A DNA stretch of 64,000 nt from Delftia tsuruhatensis (GCF_903815225.1 NZ_LR813084.1:1530501-1594500); one strand, 5' to 3'; counted from the stretch's first letter, positions 9,038 through 21,953 are shown. A program made the numbers and translations. The notes: generated from the sequence alone by a model not told the origin.

Positions 9038-9663
9038 CGCAGACTGTGCCCGGCAACGCGTGGCACCACACGTGGATGCAGACCTGGCGAGCGCTGGGGG
9101 TGTCGGCGCCCGCCCCGCCGCTGGCCCAACTGCTGCAAAGCTACAGCGAGCCCAGTCGTCGCTACCACACGCTGCAGCACCTGGCCGAGGCCATGGAACT
9201 GCTGCAGCCGGCGCTGCCCCTGGCAGAGCATCCCGGCGAGCTGGGGCTGGCCCTGTGGTTCCATGACGCCATCTACGACGCCCAGGCCAAGGACAACGAG
9301 GCGCGCAGCGCCAGCTGGGCTGCGGCCGTGGTGCGGGAGCAGGGCCTGTCCGCCGATGTGGCAGGACGCGTGCACGGGCTGGTCATGGCGACCTGCCATG
9401 CCGCGCGGCCGGCAGGCCGGGACGCCGAATTGCTGGTGGATGCGGACCTGGGCATTCTGGCGGCCGACCCCTTGCGCTTTGCGGAGTACGAAGTGCAGGT
9501 GCGGGCCGAGTACGAGTGGGTTCCCCTGCCGCTGTACCGTGCCAGGCGCCGCGAGGTACTGCAGGGTTTCATGCGGCGTGAGGCCATCTACTGCACGGAC
9601 TGGTTCCGCCAACGGCTGGAGGCACGGGCGCGAAGCAATCTCGCGCAGGCGCTGGATCTGTAG
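9034..9663 (+). CDS. HD-superfamily-like metal-dependent hydrolase, predicted
   Basis: The 209-residue protein contains RRYHTLQHL (about residues 44-52), WFHDAIYD (about 75-82) and ATCH (about 118), a His/His-Asp/His pattern like that of HD-domain phosphohydrolases and matching the COG4339-type predicted hydrolases. The substrate is unknown. The ATG at 9034 overlaps the pfkA stop in an ATGA, so the two are probably translated together. An earlier in-frame ATG at 9013 lies inside pfkA and is less likely. Confidence 0.7.
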   Translation: MTQTVPGNAWHHTWMQTWRALGVSAPAPPLAQLLQSYSEPSRRYHTLQHLAEAMELLQPALPLAEHPGELGLALWFHDAIYDAQAKDNEARSASWAAAVVREQGLSADVAGRVHGLVMATCHAARPAGRDAELLVDADLGILAADPLRFAEYEVQVRAEYEWVPLPLYRARRREVLQGFMRREAIYCTDWFRQRLEARARSNLAQALDL

Positions 9664-9755
9664 GCAGCGCCTGCATCGGCACCCTATGATCGGGGGCTGC
9701 TGCGGGCCGCGCAGGCCTGCCTTTCTCCATTTCCTATCTTGCCCAGGACGCGCAG

Positions 9756-10973
9756 ATGACCACCCTCGGAACCCCTTACTCCCCCCACGCCACCAAAGTC
9801 ATGCTGCTGGGCAGCGGAGAGCTCGGCAAGGAAGTGCTGATCGCGCTGCAGCGCCTGGGTGTGGAGACGATTGCCGTGGACCGCTACGAGAATGCGCCCG
9901 GCCAGCAGGTGGCGCACCATGCGCGCACCATCACCATGAGCGATCCGGCCCAGCTCAAGGCCCTGATCGAAGCGGAAAGGCCCGACCTGGTGGTTCCCGA
10001 GATCGAGGCCATCGCCACGCCCATGCTGGAGGAGCTGGAGGCCGCCGGCGTGGTCACCGTGATCCCCACGGCCCGCGCGGCGCGCCTGACCATGGACCGT
10101 GAAGGCATACGCCGCCTGGCGGCAGAGACGCTGGGACTGCCCACCAGCCCCTACCGTTTCTGTGATTCGCAGCAGGAACTGCAGGCCGCCATCGATGGCA
10201 CGGATGGCAGGCCCGCCATCGGCTTTCCCTGCGTGGTCAAGCCCGTGATGAGCAGCTCCGGCAAGGGGCAGAGCAAGCTTGACGGCCCCGGTGACGTTGC
10301 CAAGGCTTGGGAATATGCCATGGCAGGCGGCCGTGTGAGCCATGGCCGTGTCATCGTCGAGGGCTTCATCGACTTCGACTACGAGATCACCCAGTTGACG
10401 GTGCGCGCCAAGGGCGCGGATGGACAGGTGCAAACGCACTTCTGCGATCCTGTGGGCCATGTCCAGCAGTCCGGCGATTATGTGGAGAGCTGGCAGCCGC
10501 ACCCCATGCACCCGGTGGCGCTGCAAAAGTCGCGCGATATCGCCAAGGCCGTGACCGATGACCTGGGCGGCCTGGGCCTGTTCGGTGTGGAGCTGTTCGT
10601 CAAGGGCGAACAGGTGTGGTTCAGCGAGGTCTCGCCCCGGCCGCACGACACGGGCCTGGTCACGCTGGCCACCCAGTGGCAAAGCGAGTTCGAACTGCAT
10701 GCGCGTGCCATCCTGGGCCTGCCCGTCGATGCCTCGTTGCGCAACCCCGGTGCCAGCGCCGTGATCTATGGCGCCCAGGATGCCGAGGGGCTGGTATTTG
10801 ATGGCGTGGAAGAGGCCCTGGCCGTGCCTGGCACGGATCTGCGGCTGTTCGGCAAGCCGGAGAGCTTCGTCAAGCGCCGCATGGGCGTGGCGCTGGCCCG
10901 CGCCCAGGACGTGGAGCAGGCCCGCGCCCGGGCCAAGCTGGCGGCAGGCAAGGTCAGGCCTCGCAAGCCCTGA
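9756..10973 (+). CDS. purT: Formate-dependent phosphoribosylglycinamide formyltransferase PurT
   Basis: An ATP-grasp enzyme that uses formate and ATP to formylate GAR in purine synthesis, an alternative to folate-dependent PurN. The 405-residue protein has the N-terminal nucleotide fold ([14 protein letters not shown]), the ATP-grasp centre with [16 protein letters not shown] near residue 165 and the metal/phosphate region [13 protein letters not shown] near residue 290. Length matches the family. It appears to be transcribed alone, with a terminator 17 bases after the stop. Confidence 0.95.
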   Translation: MTTLGTPYSPHATKVMLLGSGELGKEVLIALQRLGVETIAVDRYENAPGQQVAHHARTITMSDPAQLKALIEAERPDLVVPEIEAIATPMLEELEAAGVVTVIPTARAARLTMDREGIRRLAAETLGLPTSPYRFCDSQQELQAAIDGTDGRPAIGFPCVVKPVMSSSGKGQSKLDGPGDVAKAWEYAMAGGRVSHGRVIVEGFIDFDYEITQLTVRAKGADGQVQTHFCDPVGHVQQSGDYVESWQPHPMHPVALQKSRDIAKAVTDDLGGLGLFGVELFVKGEQVWFSEVSPRPHDTGLVTLATQWQSEFELHARAILGLPVDASLRNPGASAVIYGAQDAEGLVFDGVEEALAVPGTDLRLFGKPESFVKRRMGVALARAQDVEQARARAKLAAGKVRPRKP

Positions 10974-10989
10974 GGCGCTGTTCAATGAC

Positions 10990-11024
10990 AAAACCGCCGT
11001 ACCGTTGCCGGACGGCGGTTTTTC
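10990..11024 (+). terminator. Rho-independent terminator after purT
   Basis: A 9-base stem AACCGCCGT / ACGGCGGTT with an 11-base loop is followed by TTT. The preceding A-run could let it also act for the convergent mscS-type gene. Confidence 0.8.
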
Positions 11025-11038
11025 CATGGGGAAATGGG

Positions 11039-11719
11039 TCAGTTGGTGGCGTGCGTGGCTGGCAGCGAGGCCTGGGCGTCATGTGGCGTGGTCAGGCGCA
11101 TGGCGCACGCTTCCTCGCTGGGGCTGGCATGTTCGCCATCGGCGCCCAGGCCGCCTTTCCAGCGCCTGACCACGCGCTGGAAGATCAGTGAATTGGGGAT
11201 CTGCAGCAGGTTGGGTGCGCCGTCGGGGGCATTCGCATCCTGCAAGGTGGTGTAGAGCATGTTGATGTCGATCACACGGCCTTTGGCCCCGGGCTTTTCT
11301 GCCGTGTCCAGCACTTCGATGTAGTCACCCAGGCGGAAAGGTCCGACGACCACGATGAGCACGGCGCAAAACAGGTTGGACAGCACGCTCCAGGCCGCGA
11401 AGAAGGCCACGGCGCCCACGGTGGCGAAGCCCGTGAAGGCCGTCCACAGCACGGTGGCCGAGACGCCCAGGCGCTCGAGCACCAGGGGCACCGTGGCGGC
11501 AATCAGGATCCAGCGGAACACTCCGCGCAGCGGCACCAGCAACTCGGGCGGCAGGCCGTAGTGGCGACCCGCGCGCACGATCAGGCGGCGCACGAGGCGA
11601 TTGAGCAGCCAGGCTGCGAAGATGATCAGCAGGATCTGGGCACCGGGAACGATGAACTCCAGCCATTCCTGCATCCAGGCAGGCAGGTGCGCTTGAAAAC
11701 GTCGCATAACTTCGAACAT
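11039..11719 (-). CDS. Small-conductance mechanosensitive channel family protein (MscS-like)
   Basis: The 226-residue inner-membrane protein has about three membrane helices (about 25-45, 65-85 and 90-125) and the pore-lining third helix GFATVGAVAFFAAWSVLSN, followed by the MscS beta domain with FRLGDYIEV and IPNSLIF. Such channels open under membrane tension to protect against osmotic downshock. The C-terminal 50 residues after the beta domain are low-complexity and lack the full MscS alpha/beta domain. The gene stands alone, convergent with purT. Confidence 0.85.
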   Translation of the reverse strand: MFEVMRRFQAHLPAWMQEWLEFIVPGAQILLIIFAAWLLNRLVRRLIVRAGRHYGLPPELLVPLRGVFRWILIAATVPLVLERLGVSATVLWTAFTGFATVGAVAFFAAWSVLSNLFCAVLIVVVGPFRLGDYIEVLDTAEKPGAKGRVIDINMLYTTLQDANAPDGAPNLLQIPNSLIFQRVVRRWKGGLGADGEHASPSEEACAMRLTTPHDAQASLPATHATN

Positions 11720-11816
11720 TCAGGAAACGGGAATCGGCATGCAGGGGCCGCGTGCGCGACCGGGGTGCCAGGGGCCATCAGCCTGCGATCGTAAGCGCTG
11801 GCGCAAGGCCCGGTGG

Positions 11817-12899
11817 TCAGCTGCGGCGCTGCTCCACCGTGTCCATCTGCATCTCGAAGCTGAAGAAGCGGTCGCGTCCCTGGGCCTTGGCGGCATACAG
11901 GGCCTGGTCGGCGCGCATGAGCATGGCTTCGGCACTGGTGTATTCGTCGGGAATGCAGGTGGTGATGCCACCCGACAGCGTCAGGCCCGCACCTTCGGGC
12001 GCATCGGGGTGGCGTATGCGCAGCACGCGCAGCATCTGTCCCACGGCGCGTGCGAAGGTCATGGCGCCCGAGCGCGGCGTGCGCGGCAGGATCAGCGCGA
12101 ATTCCTCGCCGCCATAGCGTGCCGCCACATCGCGCGGACGCACGCAGACCTCGCGCAGCAGCCGTCCCACCTGCTTGAGGCACTCGTCGCCATGCACATG
12201 GCCGTAGGTGTCGTTGTAACGCTTGAAGTGGTCCAGGTCGCAGAGCATCAGCGTCAGCGGCTGTCCTTCCCTGCGTGCCGAGGCGAGCTCGGCATGCAGG
12301 ATGCGGTCGAAGCCGCGCCGGTTGACCAGACCCGTCAACTGGTCGAGCTCGACCATCTCGTTGAGCTTCTGGTTGGCCTCGTGCAGCTCGGCTGAAAGCG
12401 ACACCAGGCGGCGGCGCATGTCCAGCAGACGGCGCATGGCGCGCAGCTTGGCCACGAGCACGATGGGCTTGACGGGTTTGACCAGGTAGTCGTCGCCGCC
12501 GGCTTCGATGCCACGCCACACGTCCAGGTCATTGTCCAGACCGGACAGGAAGATGATGGGCGTCCATTCACCGGGCTCGGCTTCGCGCAGCTGGCGCGCG
12601 ACCCAGTAGCCGTCCTCGCCGGGCAGGCGGATGTCCAGCAGCACCAGGTCGGGGCGCTGCTCGCGGAACAGTGCCAGGGCGCTGATGCCGTCGGCTGCCT
12701 CCAGCACGCGTGTCACGCCTGCGTGCAGCAATTCGCTGACCAGGCTGGTACGCACCGATGCCTGGTCTTCCACGACCAGCACGCAAAAGGGCGAGGACTC
12801 GTCCGTCGGCTTGGCGAAGCGTGCTCCCGTGGGCTCGATGGCGGGGGAGTCGGCGCTTTCGGCGGGCAGGGGTGATGGGGGGGCAGTCATGGCCTTCAT
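11817..12899 (-). CDS. Response regulator with diguanylate cyclase (GGDEF) domain
   Basis: A two-domain, 360-residue cytoplasmic protein. The receiver domain (about 38-150) has the phospho-acceptor Asp89 (LVLLDIRLP) and Lys141 (YLVKPVKP). A short coiled-coil linker (about 150-185) leads to the cyclase domain with GGEEF at 263-267, an active-site variant, and a canonical inhibitory RxxD site (RPRD, 254-257) five residues before it. It should make cyclic-di-GMP when phosphorylated and be subject to product inhibition. No partner kinase is adjacent. A second ATG three codons later is an equally possible start. Confidence 0.92.
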   Translation of the reverse strand: MKAMTAPPSPLPAESADSPAIEPTGARFAKPTDESSPFCVLVVEDQASVRTSLVSELLHAGVTRVLEAADGISALALFREQRPDLVLLDIRLPGEDGYWVARQLREAEPGEWTPIIFLSGLDNDLDVWRGIEAGGDDYLVKPVKPIVLVAKLRAMRRLLDMRRRLVSLSAELHEANQKLNEMVELDQLTGLVNRRGFDRILHAELASARREGQPLTLMLCDLDHFKRYNDTYGHVHGDECLKQVGRLLREVCVRPRDVAARYGGEEFALILPRTPRSGAMTFARAVGQMLRVLRIRHPDAPEGAGLTLSGGITTCIPDEYTSAEAMLMRADQALYAAKAQGRDRFFSFEMQMDTVEQRRS

Positions 12900-13013
12900 G
12901 GTTGCGAGACCAGGCGTGGAACAAGGACCCGCGCGGGGCGCGGCATGGGGGTGGCGCCAGTGTAAGTCGGGCGCAGCATCCGTGTGCCGATGATTGTCGC
13001 CCCAAGCCTGCGC

Positions 13014-14030
13014 CTAGGCCAGTGGCAGGTTGGAGCGGGCCTGGCTGGCCTCGTCATGCCACTGCACGAAGGCTTCGGCGGCCGTGCAGATCCGAGTGTC
13101 GCCCAGCTGTTGCATCAGCCGGCAGGCGGCAAAGCCTTTGGCCTTTTCGTCATAGGCGAGTGCCCACTGCCTTCTTTCTTCCAACGTGGAAGGAGAGGCC
13201 GGCCAGCGGCGCAGCGTGGTGGACAGGCCGGTCAGGCCCATGCGCCAGGGCTTGCCCGAAACCCGTGCACGAAAGCACTGCTGGCGTTCACAGAGCAGGG
13301 CGTACAGCGGATCCACCTGAAGGGCATCGAACAATTGCTCCACCGCCGGGTCGTCGGCGGCGAAGTCGGCATGCGTGACGATGACGCGCAGCCCGTTGGG
13401 CGTCTCGTAGACGCGCAGGCCCCAGTCGGGGTGGCTGTCATGGAAGGCCTGCACGCGTTCCATGGCCCGTGCGGGCGCAGGGTCCGAGGCCGCGCGCCTG
13501 CGCGCCTGGCGTGTCTCCCACCAGCGCTGCACGCGCCGCGTGAGCAGGAACAGGAGCAGCACGACCAGCGCCGTGCCCACCATTCTCGACAGGCTCTTGT
13601 GTGGGGCCAGTTGTGCCAGCCAGGTCGCCGCCAGCGCCAGCAGCACTAGTGTCACGGCGGGAAAGCGCAGGGCCCGGGGCGGTTGCGGAAGGTCGACGTC
13701 GGCAATGGCCACACGGGCCGTGTTCAGGCAGTGGGCCCCGTAGCTGTTGCGTGTCATGACCGTGTCGTCGCGCCGCTGCAGAACCTCCTCGCGGATGGGC
13801 GTGGTGAAGCCGTCGAGTGCGTACTCGTTCTTCCATTCCATGCGGGGCTCGCCGGGCGGCAGCGCCGCATTGCGGGCTGCCTCCAGGGCCTGGCGCGCCC
13901 GTGCGTCGGCGTGGGCCTGGGCGGCTTCCTGGCTGGTGTCCGACCATCCCCAGCGCTGGATGGTGATGCCGTGGGTGGGGCGGCTTTCATGCCGCAGACG
14001 CGCCTGCGCCCAGTAGGTGGGAATGTGCAT
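13014..14030 (-). CDS. Unknown protein with two central membrane helices
   Basis: I do not recognise this 338-residue protein. The N-terminal 115 residues are soluble and rich in Arg, Glu and Ala; two adjacent hydrophobic helices (about 124-141 and 150-166) follow, then an Arg-rich segment and a soluble C-terminal domain with several Trp and Cys (for example CERQQC). The gene lies alone between the diguanylate cyclase and lysS, all on the minus strand. Codon use looks like its neighbours. No function is proposed. Confidence 0.7.
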   Translation of the reverse strand: MHIPTYWAQARLRHESRPTHGITIQRWGWSDTSQEAAQAHADARARQALEAARNAALPPGEPRMEWKNEYALDGFTTPIREEVLQRRDDTVMTRNSYGAHCLNTARVAIADVDLPQPPRALRFPAVTLVLLALAATWLAQLAPHKSLSRMVGTALVVLLLFLLTRRVQRWWETRQARRRAASDPAPARAMERVQAFHDSHPDWGLRVYETPNGLRVIVTHADFAADDPAVEQLFDALQVDPLYALLCERQQCFRARVSGKPWRMGLTGLSTTLRRWPASPSTLEERRQWALAYDEKAKGFAACRLMQQLGDTRICTAAEAFVQWHDEASQARSNLPLA

Positions 14031-14045
14031 GGCGAGCCAGTATAG

Positions 14046-14082
14046 GGAAAAGCCGCCTGGGCCCCAAGGGGCGCAGGCGGCT
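14046..14082 (-). terminator. Rho-independent terminator after lysS
   Basis: Read on the minus strand, GCCGCCTG pairs with CAGGCGGC around a loop that can itself fold (CCCC/GGGG), followed by TTTTCCC. It lies 26 bases past the lysS stop. Confidence 0.82.
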
Positions 14083-14107
14083 CGGGCAGCTGTCGGCCTT
14101 GACGGCC

Positions 14108-15655
<1,548 letters not shown>

Positions 15656-15878
15656 GAGGGTGAGCGCCGGCGCAGGACGCCGATGGGCCGGGGAAACCGG
15701 GGAAAGCCGGGAAAAACGCCAGGTGAAAGGGGCTGGAGGCTGGACTGCCGCCGGCAATGCCGACGCCAAGCCCCGCATCTGGTTGGCTGAATCGGAGATT
15801 TTAAGATTTTTGTCGCCCCTGCGGGGCATGGTGTCGTCAATGTGCCGTACCGTGCCGCGGTATCACGCCGCTGTTGTT

Positions 15879-16526
15879 TCAATCCGTCGGGGCCTGGCCG
15901 ATGCCGCTGCGCTCGAGCACATCCGAGACGAGCTCCAGCCGGACCAGGGGGCTGTCCAGTGCCATCAACTGCTGCTTGAGGGGCAGGGGCAGGGGCAGCA
16001 GCTCGGTCCAGCGATTGGCCACCCATCCGCAATCGGCCATCTGATCCGCGCTGGGAAGCTGCGCGTGGTCCGCATCCGTGGAACGCGCATGCAATTGCAT
16101 CAGCACCTGGGCCAGGGCCTGGGCCGTGGCACGCAGGTGCCCGGGAATGGCGACCACGGCATCGGCAGGCAGCATCTGCACATCGGCCACCCACAGGCCA
16201 TAGGGCAGCTGGCGGTGCTGCTGCATGCGAAAGCGCTGCGTTCCCTCGCATTGCAGGTGCAACAGGCCCGGCTGAGGCTGCTGCACATGGACGATCCGGG
16301 CCAGCGTGCCCACGGCATGCAGTTGCTCCGTGGCGGCACCGGCCTTGCGCACCTCGCTGCCGGATTGCAGCGCGACGATACCGAAGGGGGCTCCAGTGCG
16401 CTCGCACTTGCGGACCATGTCGAGATAGCGGACTTCGAAGACACGCAGGCTCAGCAGGCCTTGGGGGAAGAGTACGCTGCCCAGGGGAAACAGAGGCAGG
16501 GAGTGCAGTACGGTTGGAGCGGTCAT
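15879..16526 (-). CDS. LON N-terminal (substrate-binding) domain protein
   Basis: A 215-residue protein consisting of the Lon-protease N-terminal domain alone: LPLFPLGSVLFPQGLLSLRVFE at the start and RYLDMVRKC following. It has no ATPase or protease domain. Such stand-alone proteins are common in Proteobacteria and their role is not established; a link to peptidase function is assumed from the fold. It is divergent from yggT across 90 bases. Confidence 0.85.
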   Translation of the reverse strand: MTAPTVLHSLPLFPLGSVLFPQGLLSLRVFEVRYLDMVRKCERTGAPFGIVALQSGSEVRKAGAATEQLHAVGTLARIVHVQQPQPGLLHLQCEGTQRFRMQQHRQLPYGLWVADVQMLPADAVVAIPGHLRATAQALAQVLMQLHARSTDADHAQLPSADQMADCGWVANRWTELLPLPLPLKQQLMALDSPLVRLELVSDVLERSGIGQAPTD

Positions 16527-16616
16527 GTGGCGGGCTGGATGCGGCGGCTATCATCCCATGCTGAGCCGCAGCCGGCAGGCGGCGGTCCGATCTTTCTCTC
16601 GCCGTCCTACAACGCC

Positions 16617-17174
16617 ATGCTTTTCCAGATCCTTACCTTCCTGCTCGACGTGGTTGTGGGCCTGCTGACCGGGGTCTGCCTGCTGCGGGTCTACATGCAG
16701 GCCCAGCGCGTGCCGTTCGGCAATCCCGTGGGCCAGCTGGTGTTCGCGCTGTCCGACTGGATCGTGATGCCGCTGCGCCGCATCATCAAGCCGGCCGGAC
16801 GTTGGGACATGTCCAGCCTGATCGCGGCGTTCCTGCTGCAGATGCTGCAGTTCGTGCTGCTGTGGCTGCTCATGGGCGGGCACTCCAGTGTGGTCGCCCT
16901 GCCTTGGCTGGCGCTGTGCGGGCTGGTGCGCGTGGCGCTGTCCGGCATGGTGGGCGTGCTGCTGATCTATGCCATCCTGTCCTGGGTGCAGCCGCAGTCG
17001 CCGATTTACGGCGTGCTGCAGCGTCTGTCCGAGCCCATGCTGCGTCCCATCCGTCGCATCGTGCCGCTGATCGGCGGCATCGACCTGTCGGCGCTGGTGG
17101 CCCTGGTGCTGCTGCAGGTCGCGCTGATGGTGCTGGGCCATGTCCAGGCCTCGGGCCTGATGCTGCTGGTCTGA
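16617..17174 (+). CDS. YggT family membrane protein
   Basis: The 185-residue inner-membrane protein carries two YggT-type repeats, each with a membrane helix followed by an amphipathic segment (LSDWIVMPLRRIIKPAG and LSEPMLRPIRRIVPLIGGID). Members are linked by genetics to osmotic tolerance and membrane organisation; no catalytic role is known. The ATG at 16617 begins with the first helix; the much longer open frame upstream runs antisense to lysS and the LON gene and is not coding. A shared terminator separates it from accD. Confidence 0.88.
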   Translation: MLFQILTFLLDVVVGLLTGVCLLRVYMQAQRVPFGNPVGQLVFALSDWIVMPLRRIIKPAGRWDMSSLIAAFLLQMLQFVLLWLLMGGHSSVVALPWLALCGLVRVALSGMVGVLLIYAILSWVQPQSPIYGVLQRLSEPMLRPIRRIVPLIGGIDLSALVALVLLQVALMVLGHVQASGLMLLV

Positions 17175-17191
17175 TCGTTGGGGAGCAGAAA

Positions 17192-17225
17192 AAAGCCGCC
17201 GCAGGCGTCAACCTGCGGCGGCTTT
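17192..17225. terminator. Bidirectional terminator between yggT and accD
   Basis: A perfect 14-base stem AAAGCCGCCGCAGG / CCTGCGGCGGCTTT with a six-base loop. A-runs and T-runs flank it on both sides, so it can end transcription from both convergent genes. Confidence 0.88.
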
Positions 17226-17244
17226 CGTATGTCCAGGCGCGGCT

Positions 17245-18120
17245 TTACTGGACCGCGTCGGCAGGCAGTCGTTGCAGCATGGCCAGGGAGCCGGCGATGC
17301 GGTCGCGCAGCTCGCGGCGGTCCACGATCATGTCCACGGCGCCCTTGTCCTGCAGGAATTCGGCGCGCTGGAAGCCTTCGGGCAGCTTCACGCGCACGGT
17401 GGTCTCGATCACGCGGGGGCCCGCGAAGCCGACCAGGGTCTTGGGCTCGGCGATGACGATGTCGCCCACGAAGGCGAAGCTGGCCGAGACGCCGCCGAAA
17501 GTGGGGTCGGTCAGCACCGAGATGTAGGGAAGGCCCTTCTTGGCCAGGCGTGTGAGCGCGGCGTTGGCCTTGGCCATCTGCATCAGGCTCAGCAGGCCTT
17601 CCTGCATGCGCGCGCCACCCGTGGCGGTGAAGCAGATGAAGGGCACCTTCTGCTCGATGGCGGTCTCCACGCCACGCACGAAGCGCTCGCCGACCACCGA
17701 GCCCATGGAGCCGCCCATGAATTCGAACTCGAAACAGGCCGCGACCACGTTGACGCTCTTGATGGCGCCGCCCATGACGACCAGCGCATCGGTCTCGCCC
17801 GTGTTCTCCAGGGCTTCCTTCAGGCGCTCGGGGTACTTGCGGCTGTCCTTGAACTTCAGGGCGTCGACGGGAATGACTTCCTGGCCGATTTCATAGCGGC
17901 CTTCGGCGTCCAGGAAATGGTTCAGGCGTGCACGCGCGCCAATGCGGTGGTGGTGGCTGCAGCTGGGGCAGACATTCTGGTTTTTCTCCAGATCGGCCTT
18001 GTAGAGCACGGTCTCGCAGCTCGGGCACTTGATCCACAGACCCTCGGGGATCTGCTGGTGGCGATCCGTGGGGTTGGTTTGCTGGATTTTGGCAGGCAGG
18101 AGTTTTTCAAGCCAGGACAT
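17245..18120 (-). CDS. accD: Acetyl-CoA carboxylase carboxyltransferase subunit beta
   Basis: Together with AccA, transfers CO2 from carboxybiotin to acetyl-CoA, the first step of fatty-acid synthesis. The 291-residue protein has the N-terminal zinc ribbon (CPSC near residue 33 and CPSC near residue 52) and the carboxyltransferase core with GGARMQEG and [12 protein letters not shown]. Length is normal. It lies 65 bases downstream of trpA, the frequent trpFBA-accD arrangement. Confidence 0.96.
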   Translation of the reverse strand: MSWLEKLLPAKIQQTNPTDRHQQIPEGLWIKCPSCETVLYKADLEKNQNVCPSCSHHHRIGARARLNHFLDAEGRYEIGQEVIPVDALKFKDSRKYPERLKEALENTGETDALVVMGGAIKSVNVVAACFEFEFMGGSMGSVVGERFVRGVETAIEQKVPFICFTATGGARMQEGLLSLMQMAKANAALTRLAKKGLPYISVLTDPTFGGVSASFAFVGDIVIAEPKTLVGFAGPRVIETTVRVKLPEGFQRAEFLQDKGAVDMIVDRRELRDRIAGSLAMLQRLPADAVQ

Positions 18121-18185
18121 GGTGTTTCCTTTTCAGGCGCAGGGCATGCGGCACCAGGCCGCATGCAAGGGCTGCATTATGCGTC

Positions 18186-18991
18186 TTATGCGTCGAGTGC
18201 CTTGCGCACGCCGCGCAGGAAGTCGATGGTCAGCGGGACGATCTTCTCGTGGGGCTGGCCGTCGAGCATCTCGATGATGCGGCTGCCGATGACCACCGCG
18301 TCGGCCACGCGGCCGATGGCCTGGGCCGTGGCGGCGTCGCGGATGCCGAAGCCCACGCCCACGGGGATGCTTACATGCTCGCGGATGCGCGGCAGCATGG
18401 CCTCGACGGCCGAAGTGTCGAGCGCGCCCGAGCCGGTCACGCCCTTGAGCGAGACGTAGTAGACATAGCCGCTGGCCACGCGCGCCACCTGCTGCATGCG
18501 CTCGGTGGTGGAGGTGGGCGCCAGAAGGAAGATCAGGTCCATGTCGCGCGCACGCAGCTGGGCTGCGAACTGCTCGCATTCCTCGGGCGGGTAGTCCACG
18601 ATGAGCAGGCCGTCCACGCCGGCCTCGGCCGCGTCGTTGACGAAGCGGTCCTGGCCGTGGACCTGGTCATAGCGCTCCACGGGATTGGCATAGCCCATCA
18701 GCACCACGGGGGTGGTCTGGTTCTTCTGGCGGAACTCGCGCACATAGGCCAGCACCTGCACCAGGCCCACGCCATTGGCGATGGCGCGGTCGCCGGCCTT
18801 CTGGATGGTGGGACCATCGGCCATGGGGTCCGAGAAGGGCACGCCCAGCTCGATCACGTCGGCGCCTGCCTCGACCATGCCGTGCATCAGCGCGGGGGTG
18901 ATGGCGGCGAACGGGAAGCCCGCCGTGATGTAGGGGATCAGGGCCTTGCGGCCTTCTTCCCCGAGCTTGTCGAAAGTCGTGGTGATGCGGC

Positions 18992-18995
<4 letters not shown>
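18186..18995 (-). CDS. trpA: Tryptophan synthase alpha subunit
   Basis: Cleaves indole-3-glycerol phosphate to indole. The 269-residue TIM-barrel protein shows the catalytic region [19 protein letters not shown] (about residues 45-65), with catalytic Glu and Asp, and GVTGSGALD plus GVGFGIRD for phosphate binding. Its ATG overlaps the trpB stop (ATGA), consistent with equal synthesis of the alpha and beta subunits of the complex. The frame extends upstream inside trpB without being coding. Confidence 0.96.
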
Positions 18996-20225
<1,230 letters not shown>

Positions 20226-20248
<23 letters not shown>

Positions 20249-20972
20249 GGCTTGTCTGCAAAGGTTGGCCATCGGCCGCGCGCACGGCGGCGATGAAGCT
20301 GTGTATCTTGCCGGCGTCCTTGATGCCCCTCAGGGGCTTGCCGTCGGGACCGTCGGCCTCGACGCCGGAGCTGACATCAACGGCCAGCGAGAGTCCTCGC
20401 GGGCGCACTTGCAAGATGCCATCGGTCACGTTTGCAGGCGTGAGTCCACCAGACAAAACGAGGTGAGAGGCGACGTTTGGTGGAAGGAGTGACCAATTGA
20501 ATGCTTTTCCGCCACCGCCATAGCCGTCGACATGGGCGTCGAGCAGTATGGCCTGGGCTTTCGAGTAACGCTGTGCGTATTCTACGAGGTCGAAGCCTGC
20601 GGCGTCAGGCCCCAGGGGAATGCGTGCCGCACGAAGGAAGGCGCGGGTGCCGCCACCCGTCGCGGCCAGGCACTCGTCCGGGGACTCGTCGCCATGGAAT
20701 TGCACGCAGGCGCCGGGGATGGCTGCGCAGGCGGCCATCACGTTGGCCGCGCTTTCATTGACGAACAGCAGCACCGGCGTCACGAAGGGGGGCAGGCGCC
20801 CTGCCAGCTCGGCGGCGCGCTGCACCGTCACGGCACGCGGGCTGGGGGCGTAGAGCACGAAGCCCACCGCATCGGCCCCGGCGGCCACGGCGGCATCCAC
20901 GTCCTGCTCGCGCGTGAGGCCGCAGATCTTGATGCGGGTACGGTGGGCGGAAAGCGGGGTGTTCTTCTTCAT
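20226..20972 (-). CDS. trpF: Phosphoribosylanthranilate isomerase
   Basis: Converts phosphoribosylanthranilate to CdRP in tryptophan synthesis. The 248-residue product has the catalytic cysteine in [12 protein letters not shown] near the N terminus, QFHGDE, and the loop [19 protein letters not shown], where the catalytic Asp lies. The ATG at 20972 overlaps the truA stop in an ATGA; an alternative TTG three codons upstream is less convincing. The gene is part of a truA-trpF-trpB-trpA overlapping string. Confidence 0.95.
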
Positions 20973-21817
20973 GGGAGCCAATCATAGGCGGGTGTTCGCG
21001 AGGGCAGGCCCCACGAGGCATCGTAGACCGGGCCCAGGAAGTACAGGCCGTCCGGCGAGAACGTGGGGGCGGCGGCATCGCGCGAACGCGCCTGCAGCAC
21101 CTGCTGCATCCAATCGGGTGTGTACAGGCCCTGGCCTATGGCGATCAGGCAGCCCATGATGTTGCGCACCATGTGGTGCAGGAAGGCGCTGCCCTCGAAT
21201 TCGAAGCGCCAATAGCAGCATTCCATGGGGGCGTCGCCGGGGCGCATGGCGCTGGCCGCGGCCGCCAGGGCACCGTCCCCGGCCATGCGGCGCGTGATCT
21301 CGATGCGGTGCAGCGTCTTGACGGGGGTCTTGGCCTGGCAGCCGGAGGCGCGAAAGGAGCTGAAGTCATGTTCTCCCAGCAGATGCCGTGCCGCCGCCTG
21401 CATGGCCATGCCATCGAGCGCATGGAACACCCAGCCCACGCGCCCGGCTTCCACGCTGGGACGCACGGGGGACTGCAAAAGCACATAGGCATAGCGCCTT
21501 GCGGTGGCGCAGGCGCGCGAGTGGAAGGCATCAGGCACGGGCTGGGCCCATTGCACGGCGATGTCGGGCGGCAGGAAGGTGTTGGTGCCACGGACCCAGG
21601 AAAAGGGGGCCCGTTCCAGCAGGGTGTCGAAGTGGACAACCTGCATCAGCCCGTGCACGCCCGCATCGGTGCGGCCAGCGCAGAGGGTGGCTACTTCCTG
21701 AGCGGCAAAGCGGCCCAGGGCCGCTTCGAGATGGTCTTGTACGGTGTTGCCCGAAGGCTGGCTTTGCCAGCCGCTGTAGCGCTGGCCGTTGTAGGCGACA
21801 CCAAGGGCTACGCGCAT
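20969..21817 (-). CDS. truA: tRNA pseudouridine(38-40) synthase TruA
   Basis: Makes pseudouridine at positions 38-40 of the tRNA anticodon arm. The 282-residue protein begins MRVALGVAYNGQRYSGWQSQP, carries the catalytic Asp in CAGRTDAGVHG (about residue 58) and the HDFSSFRASGCQAKTP segment. The ATG at 21817 gives the family N terminus; the open frame upstream is spurious. It lies between fimV and trpF, a conserved betaproteobacterial order, and overlaps trpF by 4 bases. Confidence 0.95.
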   Translation of the reverse strand: MRVALGVAYNGQRYSGWQSQPSGNTVQDHLEAALGRFAAQEVATLCAGRTDAGVHGLMQVVHFDTLLERAPFSWVRGTNTFLPPDIAVQWAQPVPDAFHSRACATARRYAYVLLQSPVRPSVEAGRVGWVFHALDGMAMQAAARHLLGEHDFSSFRASGCQAKTPVKTLHRIEITRRMAGDGALAAAASAMRPGDAPMECCYWRFEFEGSAFLHHMVRNIMGCLIAIGQGLYTPDWMQQVLQARSRDAAAPTFSPDGLYFLGPVYDASWGLPSRTPAYDWLP

Positions 21818-21953
21818 GGCGAGGCCTCCGGCATGTGTTGACTGTGCATCAGGTTCTGGATTCGCTTGGTGGCTTGCGCCACCCGTGTCACACGCAGCCG
21901 GCGCGGGCCCGGTCCAGGCCCGCGGCGCCCATGGCAGGCACCTGGTTCCGGCT

